A stretch of 64,000 nucleotides of DNA from Polymyxa betae. Lineage: Eukaryota; Endomyxa; Phytomyxea; Plasmodiophorida; Plasmodiophoridae. The stretch spans positions 169,461 through 233,460 of the forward strand of contig RBZT01000286.1 in NCBI GenBank assembly GCA_003693705.1. Reading direction: 5' to 3'. This document shows, one piece after another, positions 1 through 11,106 of the stretch. The notes below the pieces were generated by a model. The model ran no database searches, was not told the origin of the DNA, and saw only the letters and a list, made by a program, of their open reading frames with translations. Position numbers and translations under genes: made by a program. Within the stretch, counting starts at the first letter, position 1. Each line of letters starts with the position of its first letter.

Positions 1-390
1 ATAAATGCCTACCTAAATTGATGAGAGAAAGATTCGTGTCTTTGGCAAAGCATTGAAACTGCAGAAGAGTTAATGCGGGACGAGATAATTCACTGATAAA
101 CAAACGCGTAGAGAAACAAGCAGGGCAAGACAAAACGGCATCAGTTTGTGAAGTATCAATATCTTTCAAATTATTAGAATTCAGATAATTTCACAATAAA
201 ACAACAAACTCAAAGATTCCAGCAGCCATTTTTCATCTCGATCGTCTATTTCTGGATCATAAAGCTCGTCCGGATTGGGATATCTTAAAGTGTCATCTCC
301 GGAATCGTACTCTCCCATGATATTGCCATTGCCGTTGGCCTGTACATCACCACCGTTACGGGCATGAGAGTCGGTGTTGTGGGAACCCAT
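1..390 (-). CDS. EAPP-like zinc-binding protein (E2F-associated phosphoprotein family), C-terminus off the left edge
   Basis: The first exon, read leftwards from an ATG at 390, is acidic and ends in YDPEIDDRDEKWL, the signature that precedes the Eapp_C domain. After a short intron (about 130-200) the frame continues as TDAVLSCPACF. Another intron is followed by LCQRHESFSHQFR. SDAVLxCPAC...CQRHE is the hallmark cysteine pattern of the family, so exon chain and strand agree. Human EAPP binds E2F and modulates transcription; the role in fungi is not established. The gene is cut by the window edge just past CQRHE, so the last part of the domain is missing here. It lies head-to-head with the ubiquitin ligase that starts at 765. 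Confidence 0.72.
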
Positions 391-764
391 TTTACAGAAA
401 TCTGAAAAGATGATGCGCGGACAATTAAATCGCTTTTATATTCACGAACCAGTCTGATTTTTCAAGCGATTTAAGAACTAAAAAATGCCATTGTCATGAC
501 CCAGGTGCTGTCTGCAACAGATTACAACAACAGGAGTAGGATTATAGCCAAGTTGATTTATTGAGTTGGCGCAGCCCCATGGTCGAATTCGGTCAAGTAG
601 GTAGTCATAGTGTAACGTTTCCAGGAGGTTTCCTATTTCAGTATTCTGGGCTCTGCTGCTTCCGCTGGCTTCTTAACTGCCCGCCCTGTTTCACACATCT
701 AATTCTACCTCTATTTCTTATATTGTCATGTTCCTGGCCCCGGATTGCTGATTGCTGCTTCGTC
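391..764. promoter_or_regulatory. Divergent intergenic region between EAPP-like gene and the E3 ligase
   Basis: About 370 bases separate two head-to-head start codons and probably hold both promoters. The ligase frame is open upstream to an ATG at 561, but those residues do not resemble ubiquitin, so 561-764 is more likely 5' leader. No clear TATA box or other named motif was recognised. Confidence 0.3.
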
Positions 765-3700
765 ATGGTTTTGCTATTCGTCCGGAAAACTACCGGGACG
801 ACCTTATCGGTCGACATTGAGGTCCAGGCAACAGTGCTGGCTTTAAAGGAAACTTTGCATGCCATTGAAGGATCTGCACCGGCGAGACAAACTTTGATTT
901 TCGCCGGTCGAGTGTTAAAAGACGATGCAACTCTGCTCTCGTATAACATTACGAAAGAGTGTAGCATCCAGCTCTTCACCAGCGCTGTGCAGCGCCTGAA
1001 AGATGGAGAAGTACGTATGGAAACTACGATTCCAACATCGCAGACTAAATATTGTCGAAAGGATATAAAAAATGGTGAAAACGCTGGTCCAGCTCCGGTC
1101 GAGCTAACACCCGATTCCTCGCTGATCGAAGGGAAGAAGTTACCTCAAAGGATCTCGAGCGGAACATCGATAGGGGTTGCTTCATCAACGCGAAGTCATC
1201 AACAAGAAGGCGGTGTTTGTGACGTTTTAAGACACGGAGATATCGTTGTTATTAGATTGCTTGAGGCAAGGAACTTGGAACGCGCCGACTTCTGGCCAGG
1301 TTTAACGTTATGCATCCCCTTTACATCATTTCTTATCTGAAAGCAGTGCTATCCGGGTCGTCAGATCCATACGTGATCTTTGCATTAGGAAATAACAGTG
1401 CAAAGAGCAAAATTATTCGGCGAAATTTAAATCCCATTTGGAATGAGGTTTGATGCTATTGTGCGCTGGCAGAAATCGTGTTTTCATCCGTTCGTAGACC
1501 TTCGGTTTCCGTATCAACGAGGAAGATGAAAAAGCTGTATTGAGAGTTCTTGTTTTCGATTTCGATAACTTCACTCCAGATGACTTCATTGGATCTGTGG
1601 AAATCAATCTTAGCAGCCTCCAAAGGGGGAAAGTGATTGACAGATGGGTTGATTTGCAGAACGTGAAAACCGGACAGATACATTTGCAATTCCATCGTTC
1701 TATTCTGACATCGCCTTCTTTGAACACGATTGTTACCTCATTAATGGAGCTGGTAACGAATGATTCAAATATCGCTAGTCTCTTGCTCATTTACAACAAG
1801 GAACGGTCTTGGACGCCAGAAGATCTCTCACGGCATGGAATCAAGCTTGAACACCTAACTGGTGAATTAGCTTGGTTTACAGAAAACACAACCAATCCTG
1901 CAATCGAACATCTGGCTGAATCCATCCGTATGGGAAACATCGACTGGAAAGCGAGCTCCCTTGCGAGAATCGAAACTATTCTAACCAGTCAAGGGCTCTG
2001 TACTACCCCTGTCAGCAATTCTTTTCGAGTTTGGAAGCGGACTAATTGTTTCGTCTTTCAGGGTCTTCCTACTCCTTACATATGGTTTAGCGGAATCGCC
2101 AACGATTGCTCACCTACAGGACTAATTCAAGAAATATGCAAACATGCAGCCGTTAAGCACATCAACTTTCCCTCGAAGGGATGTGCATATGTTGGCTTCC
2201 GATCGATCTCCGATTCTCTTCTTTGTTTTCTCCATATGCAGCATAAACAGTATAGCAACGGCGTGCTGGAACTCGGATTTGGACGGGTATTTGTCGTTGT
2301 GGCTAGCATTATTGGCAAATTCCTGATTCTTTCGTTAAGTATATTCCACGAAATGACCCGTTTCTGACTTCATGCGGTCGAGCTGGATTTCTTCATATTT
2401 TCCATCCATCGATGGCAAATTGGATATATGGATGGATGTTTCTGGTAAATAATTCTATCCATTTTTTCAGTGATTTGCAAATTGATTCGCCCACTTTCTC
2501 GATGGATTTGGGTCGGATTTACATTTGTAGTCATGGTCCTAATTCGATTGAATTACATGACAAAAGCAAGCAACAGAGTGCATTTATTCGATCTGATTCC
2601 CATAATCAGATTGTCGATTGGAAATCAGTTTTCAAGAAAGTAATCATATGATTTATCAACTGCATCGTTCTCATAACTCTTGATCAGATCCAGCTGTCAT
2701 CAGCGCCAGGCAGTTTTCGAGCTGAACCCGGATGTATTCCCGAAGAAATCGTTCAGTCAGTTTCTTGTCGCTGTAACGACTGTTCGAAAGAATATCAGTT
2801 GAACGAAGTTTACTTTCACAAATCTTCTGAAAACTGCTCTAGCAACTACGTTTGCATTTACTGCTTGCGGCAAATAATTCTAAAGAAGGTTCTCGTTTTT
2901 TATCCTTTCTTCTACGGATTAATAATCGAAGTTTAGGTGGAATCTGGAGAAGTTACGTCGTTAGCTTCTGAATTTACCGTCCAAGATATTCGGGATCTTC
3001 TTTATGCGTCTGAATTCGAGTTATATCTTGATTCCAGTCTTCGGGAGTTATTGGATGCAGATGATAATTTTGTCAGATGTCCCAAATGCTCTGTCGCTGT
3101 CGAGTGAGTCACCTGTTCTCATTCTTGCTTGCGTATACCTACAAACTTTATAGATACGTTCGAGATGGTGTCCAAGATATGCCCGATTTTTCCAGGCTGG
3201 TTGGCGTCGACGGAAAAGCAATCAACATCTATACCCAGTCGCATTATCTCAATAATAGGTTGAGATGTCGAAACAGCCATTGCACAATTGATTTCTGCCG
3301 AAGCTGTCATGAGACACCTTATCATGCAGGTTTCGATTGTGAAGAATTTAAGGTCTTCAAGTCTGCAGGTTTGCTTATGAAATCTTTCAATGCATTCAAA
3401 TCGGTGACTGGCTTTAGAGCATTGTCGATTTTGTGATTGCGCCTTGCTCGTGGGCAAAACTTTGGCAACAGAGCCTCCTTCGAAAGCGTTAGAACGATGC
3501 TGCAACCAGGTGGACTGCTTGAGAAAACGTGATCAAGCTTGTCTTGAGTTCTTGCCTTGTGGCCATTATTGCGGTTTGCATCAAAAAAAGTTGCTGCCGT
3601 GCCAGAGCTGAAAGCTCTTTTGTAGGTGGTGTTCGGGACGAAAAGCATCATCCGCACTGCTTGTTCGATGACGTGAAACCAGAACAAGTTACACAAGACC

Positions 3701-4743
3701 ATTCCGACTTCTGTAATATATGCTTCACTGAACCCTTGGGTGCTTCTCCAGTCATCGAATTGGATTGTGGCCATTTCTTTCACTTTGAATGCGTCAAGAA
3801 GCGTCTGACGGAAAGGTAATGCTGGTTTTTCTGGGAGTTTCATTCTCATGACCTTCATCAGGTGGTCAACTCCTCAAATTACGTTTGGGTTCTGCAAGTG
3901 CCCCTTGTGCAAAATAAATATTCATCATGAGCTTCTCATCCCCTGTCTGAGTCCTATCTGGGAGTTACACAGAGGCATCGAAAATAAAGCATATAACCGT
4001 CTTATATACGAAGGTCTTCTAAAGAAAGAGGAGTTACAAGAAAATGGTATGGAAATGGTTGCCTTGTATGCTCATTTAAATTCATGTTTTAGGTCCGTAT
4101 TATCGAAATGCTATGGGTTTTGCAATCCAGTATTTCGCTTATTATATGTGTTTTAAATGCAAAGTATATAGTTGAACGTTTCCAGATCTTATTTTTGACC
4201 TGGAACAGGTCCCCTATTTTGGCGGCCAACCGCGGTGCAACGACGGCCTTGATCATTTTGATCCTTCAGAATTGGTGTGCGGCCCTTGCAGCGGAATCGG
4301 TGTGTCAGAGTGTACTACACATGGCAAGGAATTTATACAGTTCAAATGCCGGTTTTGTTGCAAGTATGTATTTCATATTCTGGTTCCATTATATCTAACC
4401 CATTTGTCCTTTAGTTTAAGTACTTGGTATTGCTGGGTATCGAACATATATCTCCATCATAAAGTATTAGCAAAACTGAGCAAAGACATAGGGAACTACT
4501 CACTTTTGCGACGACTGTCACCGAAGACAGGAAGCCCATGATTATATGAGCACCAAGTCCCAAGGGGAATTGATCCAATGTGAGGGCCCAGCCAAGTGTC
4601 CTTTGGGAATTGAACACCCTCCGTTCGTACATCTAATCTCTAGTAAGGATTTCACTGATGATCTTGCTTCTAGGAATGGTGAAGAGTTCAGCCTTGGTTG
4701 TTCACTTTGTCGTGGAGGAGCTGCTCAGCATTTGGCTCAGTGA
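765..4743 (+). CDS. Giant multidomain ubiquitin ligase: Ubl - C2 - RRM-like - RBR-like zinc module - MYCBP2-type RCR domain
   Basis: About a dozen exons join in frame. ATG 765 is preferred over 561 because MVLLFVRKTTGTTLSVDIEV aligns with the ubiquitin N-terminus. In order: ubiquitin-like domain (765-980); C2 domain (1220-1700; SSDPYVIFALG, FDFDNFTPDDFIG); RRM-like segment (2060-2290; KGCAYVGF); cysteine-rich RBR/IBR-like module (2700-3570; CRCNDC, RCPKCSVAVE, CRSCHETPYHAGFDC); then PCGHYCGG and a RING (3690-3960; CNICFTEP, DCGHFFHFEC, CPLCK). Next come the linker and tandem-cysteine region (4090-4743; ALICELVCGPC-like zinc pairs, CRFCC, GTTHFCDDCH, NGEEFSLGCSLC). The last third follows animal MYCBP2 (PHR1) from RING to stop. 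Cysteines equivalent to the MYCBP2 relay pair are present at 4236 (QPRCND) and 4431 (WYCWGTTHFC), with the downstream His kept. No RBR RING2 was found. A polyadenylation-like AATAAA follows at about 4791. Two adjacent genes instead of one cannot be fully excluded, but no stop or start intervenes. Confidence 0.75.
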
Positions 4744-4826
4744 GAACTTTCAATCATGCTGTGTATGCGGCTTACTACTTAACCAGTTACAAATAAATAT
4801 TTAATTGATGGTGTGATAACAGTGTA

Positions 4827-5788
4827 TTAAACATGGAAAATTTTCTTGAAATTTGGTTCTTCTTCTTCGGTACCGTCATTCGCAGTCACTATCATAGAAC
4901 GGTGTGTTGACGTTCTGCTTAACTTGTACCGATATTTCACTTTCCTTATTTCCTGATCGACGCCTTCGTATGAGCAGTGTTTTAGACGATGAATAATGGG
5001 AACGATTACGATTTCTCTGATCTTGTCGTCTACCTGATATAACTTGTTTACATGCCACTTGAATACAAACGATTGCATACTTTAGTGAACACCTCCTCTG
5101 GAATTTCCATCTCCCGGAATCGAGTATACATCAGCGTTAGAGCATCACAGAGATTTACGACGGTGAATGTATAATCAAGTTCACATGGCTGTATGAAAAA
5201 TAAATGAAGCAATCATTATCTTAAGCATTGACGAACAATATTGCAGTTGAAAAGATACTCAAAGACTAACTTCTTGCCGGATTTCGCTACCGAAGGCTTT
5301 TCTTTAGCTGAGACACCTGCCAGAGGTTCTCGGCAATCAACAGGTTTACTTAATGCAGAAGGCACGATTTCGCGATGACCCGAATATTTGGCCTCTAATT
5401 CTTCAAACATTAGCAACAGAGCACGACTGAGATCTGCTGCTGATTTCATGGTCAATAAACGTGAGCATGATATTCCCAAAACAAATAACTCTTCAACACT
5501 GCAAACCTGTTCAGATTTGATTAACTCATTGGATTGCCTGCATTACGATAGATGTTTTGTTGACTTTTGTCGAGAGATTTGAACAGGATCGACGCGAACC
5601 ATTCCAAGCCACATGGCTCCATCGGTCTCATGAGCTAGCCGTATCTGATCTAGTGTGTGCAGACGCCTGACAATGCAATGCGTCACGGACGAGGCTGGAG
5701 ACAATTTGGAACCTCGGGTGGCATGATTTTTCATACGCCTGATGGATGTCAGGCTGGTAAGTGCTGTAGCTTGTTCAGATGTCATTAT
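4827..5788 (-). CDS. Conserved-looking protein of unknown function
   Basis: At least four exons on the minus strand join with GT-AG introns. They run from MTSEQATALTSLTSIRRMKN (5788) through ELFVLGISCSRLLTMKSAAD (about 5480) and CELDYTFTVVNLCDALTLMY (about 5180) to KLYQVDDKIREIVIVPIIHR, ending at a stop at 4827. The pattern is soluble, helical and leucine-rich with a basic C-terminus. There is no signal peptide, membrane span or zinc motif. I do not recognise the family and assign no function. It converges with the ubiquitin ligase, the two stops lying only 83 bases apart. Confidence 0.55.
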
Positions 5789-6197
5789 AAAATTGAATGA
5801 GAGTAGAAGATCACGACACAATGTAGTGAAGTAGTGGCGCCGCCTCTTCCAGTCAAGATGACTTGTTACATTTAACTTTGTATTACATTACATCATATAT
5901 TGAGTTTGTCAATTCAATTGCATTATTCTTATTCAAGAGCATTACTGGTTAAGTCCTTTCAGACAATCAGAACCGGTAGCAAATGGTCAGGAATGGTTGG
6001 AAGCTATCCAGAATTATCGCCAAGGTTTTCTCTTATCAAGCAATTGAGGATAGTTTGCTTAACATGAAAAGCTCTCATTTCCTCATCTGTGATCTATTAA
6101 CTATTATTGCCAGTGAATATAATGATATCACTATTAGTGATGTTTAGACGACATCTGTTTGGTCCGTAGTTAACAATCCCGATTAGATTAACACTGA
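5789..6197. promoter_or_regulatory. Divergent intergenic region, AT-rich
   Basis: About 410 AT-rich bases between the head-to-head starts of the unknown gene and the GPATCH1-like gene. Probably holds both promoters; no recognisable element or RNA gene seen. Confidence 0.25.
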
Positions 6198-8131
6198 ATG
6201 TCCACAATTGGCCCGAATCTCCCCGAGTCTGCCAAGGCAGCTGAATTTCTTGGGACACCGCTCACAGGCAGGTCCAGATCTGTAGCTAATAATGAGGATC
6301 CATTGAAGGTTGTCGCTGGTCGTTATAAGCAGGGTTTGTCCTATTACTTCACATAGAGATCTCCAGTTTCTGACTGTCAGCTCACTATTATTTAAATTTA
6401 GATGAATTAAATCAATTTGGACCCAGTTTTAATGAACTAAATCTGTATGTTAGAAGTAAAATCGGGGCTGGTTACCGATGGGAGAGGTGGTCAACGATTT
6501 CATGGTGCATTTCATGGGTAAACAACAGCTGACTTCCATATAAAGTTATAAATTAATTGATATCAATGAACAGAGGGTTCTCTGCTGGTTATTTCAACAC
6601 GGTTGGGTCCATTCATGGCTTCACTCCGTCATCCTTCAAATCCTCTCGAAAATCTGGCCGTTCTACAGTACAACAAAAACCGGAAGATTTCATGGATGAA
6701 GAAGATTTAGATGAGCATATGCAGCTCGGGGTTAATGTTAAAAATCAGTCATTATTCTCAACTACGGCAGATGAACTTGCTGCACGTTCTTCTGAGATCG
6801 CACCTGGATTAGTGACCAGTGCTCCGATCGTTCGTTCAATTGGGATCATACTAATGCAAAGAATGGGATGGTCTCGTGGCGATCCTATTGGGAAATCTCG
6901 AATTCAAATACGACATTATACAGTTGAGCCAGATCCAACAGTTCAACAGGCGAGATCAGCACCAAAAGCCGATGTGCTCGGATTAGGTTATGTTCCGTCT
7001 AGTGACGAACAACTACGAAGATTGCCGACAGTTGACGATGATGATGGCAGCTTTACTGAAAAATATGATACGAGTATTTCATTTGGTGATGAAGATGAGG
7101 TTACTGTTGCTCACAAGCCAAAATCGACAAAGGTGAAAGAACGGTTTCCAGGTTATATTCTGTCTACCGTTGATGTATCAATTGTATCTCCTCCACCTAT
7201 TCAAGGATTACGAATACCCAAAAATTGGAAGCCATCTGCCTGTCCTGTTACTGAAGCTGAAATTGCTCCTGAGCTGGAACGATTTCGCTCTGATATTGAG
7301 CTGGTTGCGAAACGTCGTCGTCGACCTTTGTCACTCGATGAGCGCTCAGCAGCCTTGGGCGAGGAAGTTCACCCTGCAGCTCTTTCGACACAGCAGACAT
7401 CGATTTTCAGCATGATATCATCTGAGGCAAAAGCGCAGCTCTCTAAATCGCTTACGAATATGTTCCATGTTGGGTCAACATTAGCTGTTGGCAATACTGA
7501 TGATATTACCGTACATTTTCCTGATGATCCTGCAAAGCAGGCTCGATTTGTGCAATTCTTGAAGACCAAAGCAATAGGTGGCGATCCAACTTCAGAACCT
7601 ACCCGAGATTGGCGAAGTGCTTTAGAGCTGCAACAGTTCGAGACATTGGCATCGACTATTCCTGCACCAGCTGTTAAACAGGAACCGAAGACTGAATCCC
7701 GACCTGAGATTCCAACCGATTACGATTCAGCAGCCAAATTGAAAATGTTTGGATCATTAACTCGAGAGACGATGGATTGGGTTCCTCCAAGACTGCTGTG
7801 TAAAAGATTTCATGTTCCAGATCCATATCAAGGTCGTGCTATCCCGACACCCACCATTCAGAAGCGCACACGATATGAGGACCTTCTGGCTACAGTTCAT
7901 CCCGAGTTGGTCGCCCTTCAGAACCCGGTTACACCCCCTGTTTCAGTTAAACAGGAGAACGCGAACGAAGAAGATACACCTGAGAAAGAAGATCGCCCTC
8001 CTGTTGATTTGTTCAAAGCCATATTTGCTGAAAGTGATGATGACGCTGAAGAGAACGAGCTGCCAGAGCAAATTTCCAGGAGGGGCAATCCTGATAAACC
8101 CGATAGTAAAAGGCCAAGGATCGGTTGTTGA
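6198..8131 (+). CDS. GPATCH1-like splicing factor (DUF1604/G-patch family)
   Basis: ATG 6198 opens a short exon including the typical ...GTPL... start. Two introns follow (after 6333 and 6518-6571) that, once removed, restore RFHGAFHGGFSAGYFNTVGS, the invariant N-terminal motif of GPATCH1. PEDFMDEEDL and the G-patch core (LMQRMGWSRGDPIGKSRIQI, about 6860-6910) follow in one long open exon. Further on come an ILSTVDVS segment, a basic RRRRP run and an acidic tail ending DKPDSKRPRIGC. The protein is about 600 residues, shorter than human GPATCH1 (about 930). The G-patch is degenerate, with few of the usual glycines. GPATCH1 proteins associate with late spliceosomes and DEAH helicases in the nucleus; that role is inferred from family membership. 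Confidence 0.8.
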
Positions 8132-8389
8132 TAAATTCTTCTAATTATTACAATCCCCTAATGTGAAACGTCAGATTAGAAGACAAGAAGGTCAATACAG
8201 CACGCAACCAGCAACGACAACTCGTAAAGGATTGTCAAATATTGATGGAAGTAATAGAACTCACAGATCGGCAGTCTGAACCGAGATCATATCTTATTAG
8301 GTGACTTAGAATCAAACTGTATGCTAAAATGTTTTATAGAGATATGGGTGTTGAATTATTCAGAAGATGTCCAAGAATATCTTTGCATA

Positions 8390-9635
8390 TTATTTGCAAT
8401 GTGGGAAAGGTGGCAGCACCAGACCCGTTTTGTTGACTCTATCAGCAGTAAATATTCCCCAATGTCGTTCAATTTCATCGGCATCAGTTTTCCATGATGC
8501 GTCAAATGCTTCAAACCAGTAGAATTTGATGTTGTCTCTGGTAGCTCGACAAACGAACTCCTTCATATAAATGTCGTAATTGTCTGGTGTTGTTCTAGAG
8601 CCACCTCCAGCAGAAGGCCAACCAGTCTCTCCAATGATAACCTCCTTTCCCTCAGATCTATCTTGAAGCTCATACAGTTGACTGAAGGTTGTATCAGCAG
8701 CAGCTGTAGCTGGAACATCAGCTGCAAAATACGGATGCAGATTTGCTACAACTGCATCAACTGCATTCACCAATCTGATATCCATGTCAATGATAATCAT
8801 TAAGGAATATTTCTGTAATTAACCTGTGATTATCATAGAAACTGGTTACAACATCTACAGTAGTGATAGAGACTCGTTGGAAGAACATGGCTCCAACCTG
8901 ACGTCGAACTTGATGAATCAAATCTATTAACGACTAAATCTAATATTAATAGTCTTTTCATAAAAATATGAATCAGCTTACCTCAACAGGAAGCAGATGT
9001 CTCATAATAACTTCATTGCCAACATTGATCATATCGATATGACGAAGACCATGCTTCTTGATGACAGCCAATATCTAGACAGCAGCTCAATAATGAATTG
9101 CAAAAAGAAAGACAGTAAACGACTTCTCGAATTCCTCCTTGATTAGCATCATTATCGCTTGTGACAGGTATCGCAGCCATCACCCGAAACTTGCCCAAAG
9201 CTTTTGGGTTTTGTTCGATGGCCGTTAACACCACATCAAGATGACATGCATCAGCATATGTTCGAATGCGATTTGTGATCGGAGAGATCATTAAAAGATC
9301 TTCTGTTACTTTGTCAACAGTAGGACACCATTCATCAGGTCGTGCCTGAACATTCATTAGTAAGCGACGACCTTGTGATAATAGAATATACATACAGGAT
9401 TGTATGATATACCCCAGAAGGTATTACGAGCAGACGGGATACTAATCGGGTTTAATTTGATCAGAATATAGACGAGAAGTGAGCTAAATATTGTAATCAG
9501 GATCATGCCAGCCATATAGAGGGCTGCCGTCCCAATTCGATGCAGCTTAGTGTTTATCAGTGGCTGACATCGATCACGGTTGCCGCTAAGATCTTGAATC
9601 AATAAAGGCTGCCGTGATGTATCTGAAATCTGCAT
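8390..9635 (-). CDS. GH17 beta-1,3-glucanase/glucanosyltransferase, type II membrane protein
   Basis: The start at 9635 gives a short cytoplasmic tail, then one hydrophobic span (AALYMAGMILITIFSSLLVY, about 9470-9530), then the GH17 fold opening FWGISYNP. Five exons join cleanly. The proton donor is in INVGNEV (about 9020) and the nucleophile in IGETGWPS (about 8620), so both catalytic glutamates are present. The C-terminus DASWKTDADEIERHWGIF is the normal end of the fold. Enzymes of this group cut or transfer beta-1,3-glucan in fungal walls. The single N-terminal anchor would face the catalytic domain outward at the plasma membrane, as in fungal BtgC-type proteins. The start lies about 545 bases from the divergent Spg1 start. 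Confidence 0.88.
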
Positions 9636-10179
9636 GATGAGATGACAGATGATATAGAGAAGTCAGTGAATGACTGCAGATGTGTTGGAGTACAGGGTTG
9701 CCTCACAATCTATTGGGATCTCCTGTATCAGTGCGTATGTGAGACCCCAATAATACCCCACGATACTTCAAGATCCGTCACGCAACCGTAACCATCCGTG
9801 GAAGACTCGACGCAAGACCGCGAGTCTGCCTAGACTTCTTGGAATTCCTTTCACGCTTTGTTTACTGCTACATTTTCTCGAACGGCGGCGTACAATAGGT
9901 TATTTTCGAACATTCCTAGTTACTTTTATGTAACAATGAATAGAGCATTGGTTTTCATCACATGTGATCCATTCTTGAATTTCTTGTTTATAGAGTTTAA
10001 CCAGCAAAGGGATAAGATATCACGTACCGGTAGTGAAAATCTAAGTAATAGATATGAAAGATCATAGTCTCTTAGATATGATATAGATTTCAGTATAGAA
10101 TATCATTGATATAAAAGTACTATATAAGCGGCCTCCCAGGTCCTCGTCATCATTGGTATAACGACATTCTTTCGTCAGT
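9636..10179. promoter_or_regulatory. Bidirectional promoter region between GH17 and SPG1, with TATA box for SPG1
   Basis: A TATATAAG box at 10121-10128 lies 52 bases before the SPG1 ATG on the plus strand. The rest of the 544-base spacer has no coding signal. The GH17 gene starts at its other end on the opposite strand. Confidence 0.45.
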
Positions 10180-11056
10180 ATGTCACTAAGCAATACCAAC
10201 GCTGTGGCATCCACATCCAATAGCGCCTTCACCGAACAGGCCAAGAAACTCGTCATCAAAGTCGGCATGATTGGCGATTCACAGACAGGTCAGTATGAAG
10301 TTTTTCTGCCTTCATGGCTCAAAGCTGGCTACAGGTAAAACCAGCCTTATGGTGAAATATGTCGAAGGAAGGTTTGATGAAGATTATATTCAAACTCTCG
10401 GTATACCAAGGCGATGCCATCTCGAGTTTCATTTTAAATAGATTGCAGGCGTTAATTTTATGGAGAAAACAATCAACCTACGAAATTTAGAAATTACGTT
10501 CAGCATTTGGGACTTAGGAGGTATACCAGTTTGGAATTTACAGCAGTTAGATAATCTGAGGGTCGTGCTTAGGACAGCAGGAATATTTGCATATGCTGCC
10601 ACTGGTCTGTAATGATGCTGTTGCTTTACTTTTCATGTTCGATTTATGTCGTAAATCAACCTTGACCGCTGTGAAAGAATGGTACAGGCAAGCTAGAAAA
10701 CTGAATAAGGTTTTGAAGGCTTCGATTTTGTCTTTTTTTGGATTCATAATTTGTACAGAGTGCTGTCCCTTTCCTAATCGGAACGAAGTATGATGTTTTT
10801 GCGAAGGCTCCCATGGAGACAAAAGCCGATATAACTAAACAGGTATTTCTCTTGCTCTTGGAATAGCGTCAATGTACTCATTGCACGGTAGGCGAGGAAG
10901 TTTGCAAAAGCTATGAAGGCGCCGTTAATATTTTGTTCGGCGTCACATGCAATCAATGTAAAGAAGATTTACAAAATCATCATCTCCAAAGTGTTCGAAT
11001 TACAATGTACGGTAGAGATGGTTACAGCAATCGGTGATCCTATCATCGAATATTAA
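10180..11056 (+). CDS. spg1: Spg1/Tem1 family septation GTPase
   Basis: Six or so exons give a small Ras-like GTPase that follows fission yeast Spg1 almost residue by residue. The P-loop GDSQTGKTSLMVKYVEG is split by an intron after GAC-AG at about 10287. Then come FDEDYIQTLG, VNFMEKTINLR, FSIWDLGG, MLPLVCNDAVALLFMFDLCR, STLTAVKEWYRQAR, the guanine-binding motif GTKYD and the tail FELQCTVEMVTAIGDPIIEY. Spg1/Tem1 sits at the spindle pole body and switches on the septation initiation (mitotic exit) kinase cascade. This subfamily is characteristic of fungi, with relatives in some other eukaryotes. Its tail converges with TMEM231 (51 bases between stops). Confidence 0.93.
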
Positions 11057-11106
11057 ACCAATGTATTCTTTGTACTCTTCATTGTCTAGTTATAATCAGG
11101 TTTTCC

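Noticed and set aside
2412-2487. A 26-base intron at 2453-2478 in the ligase gene
   Set aside because: Removing it would shift the frame, while the segment reads through openly, so it is treated as exon.
3322-3858. Long minus-strand open frame opposite the ubiquitin ligase
   Set aside because: It lies antisense to exons with strong family matches, has no recognisable motif of its own and crosses sense-strand splice sites.
765-4743. Many short frames in series, suggesting a frameshifted pseudogene
   Set aside because: Each break coincides with a GT-AG intron whose removal restores conserved motifs, so the gene is intact.
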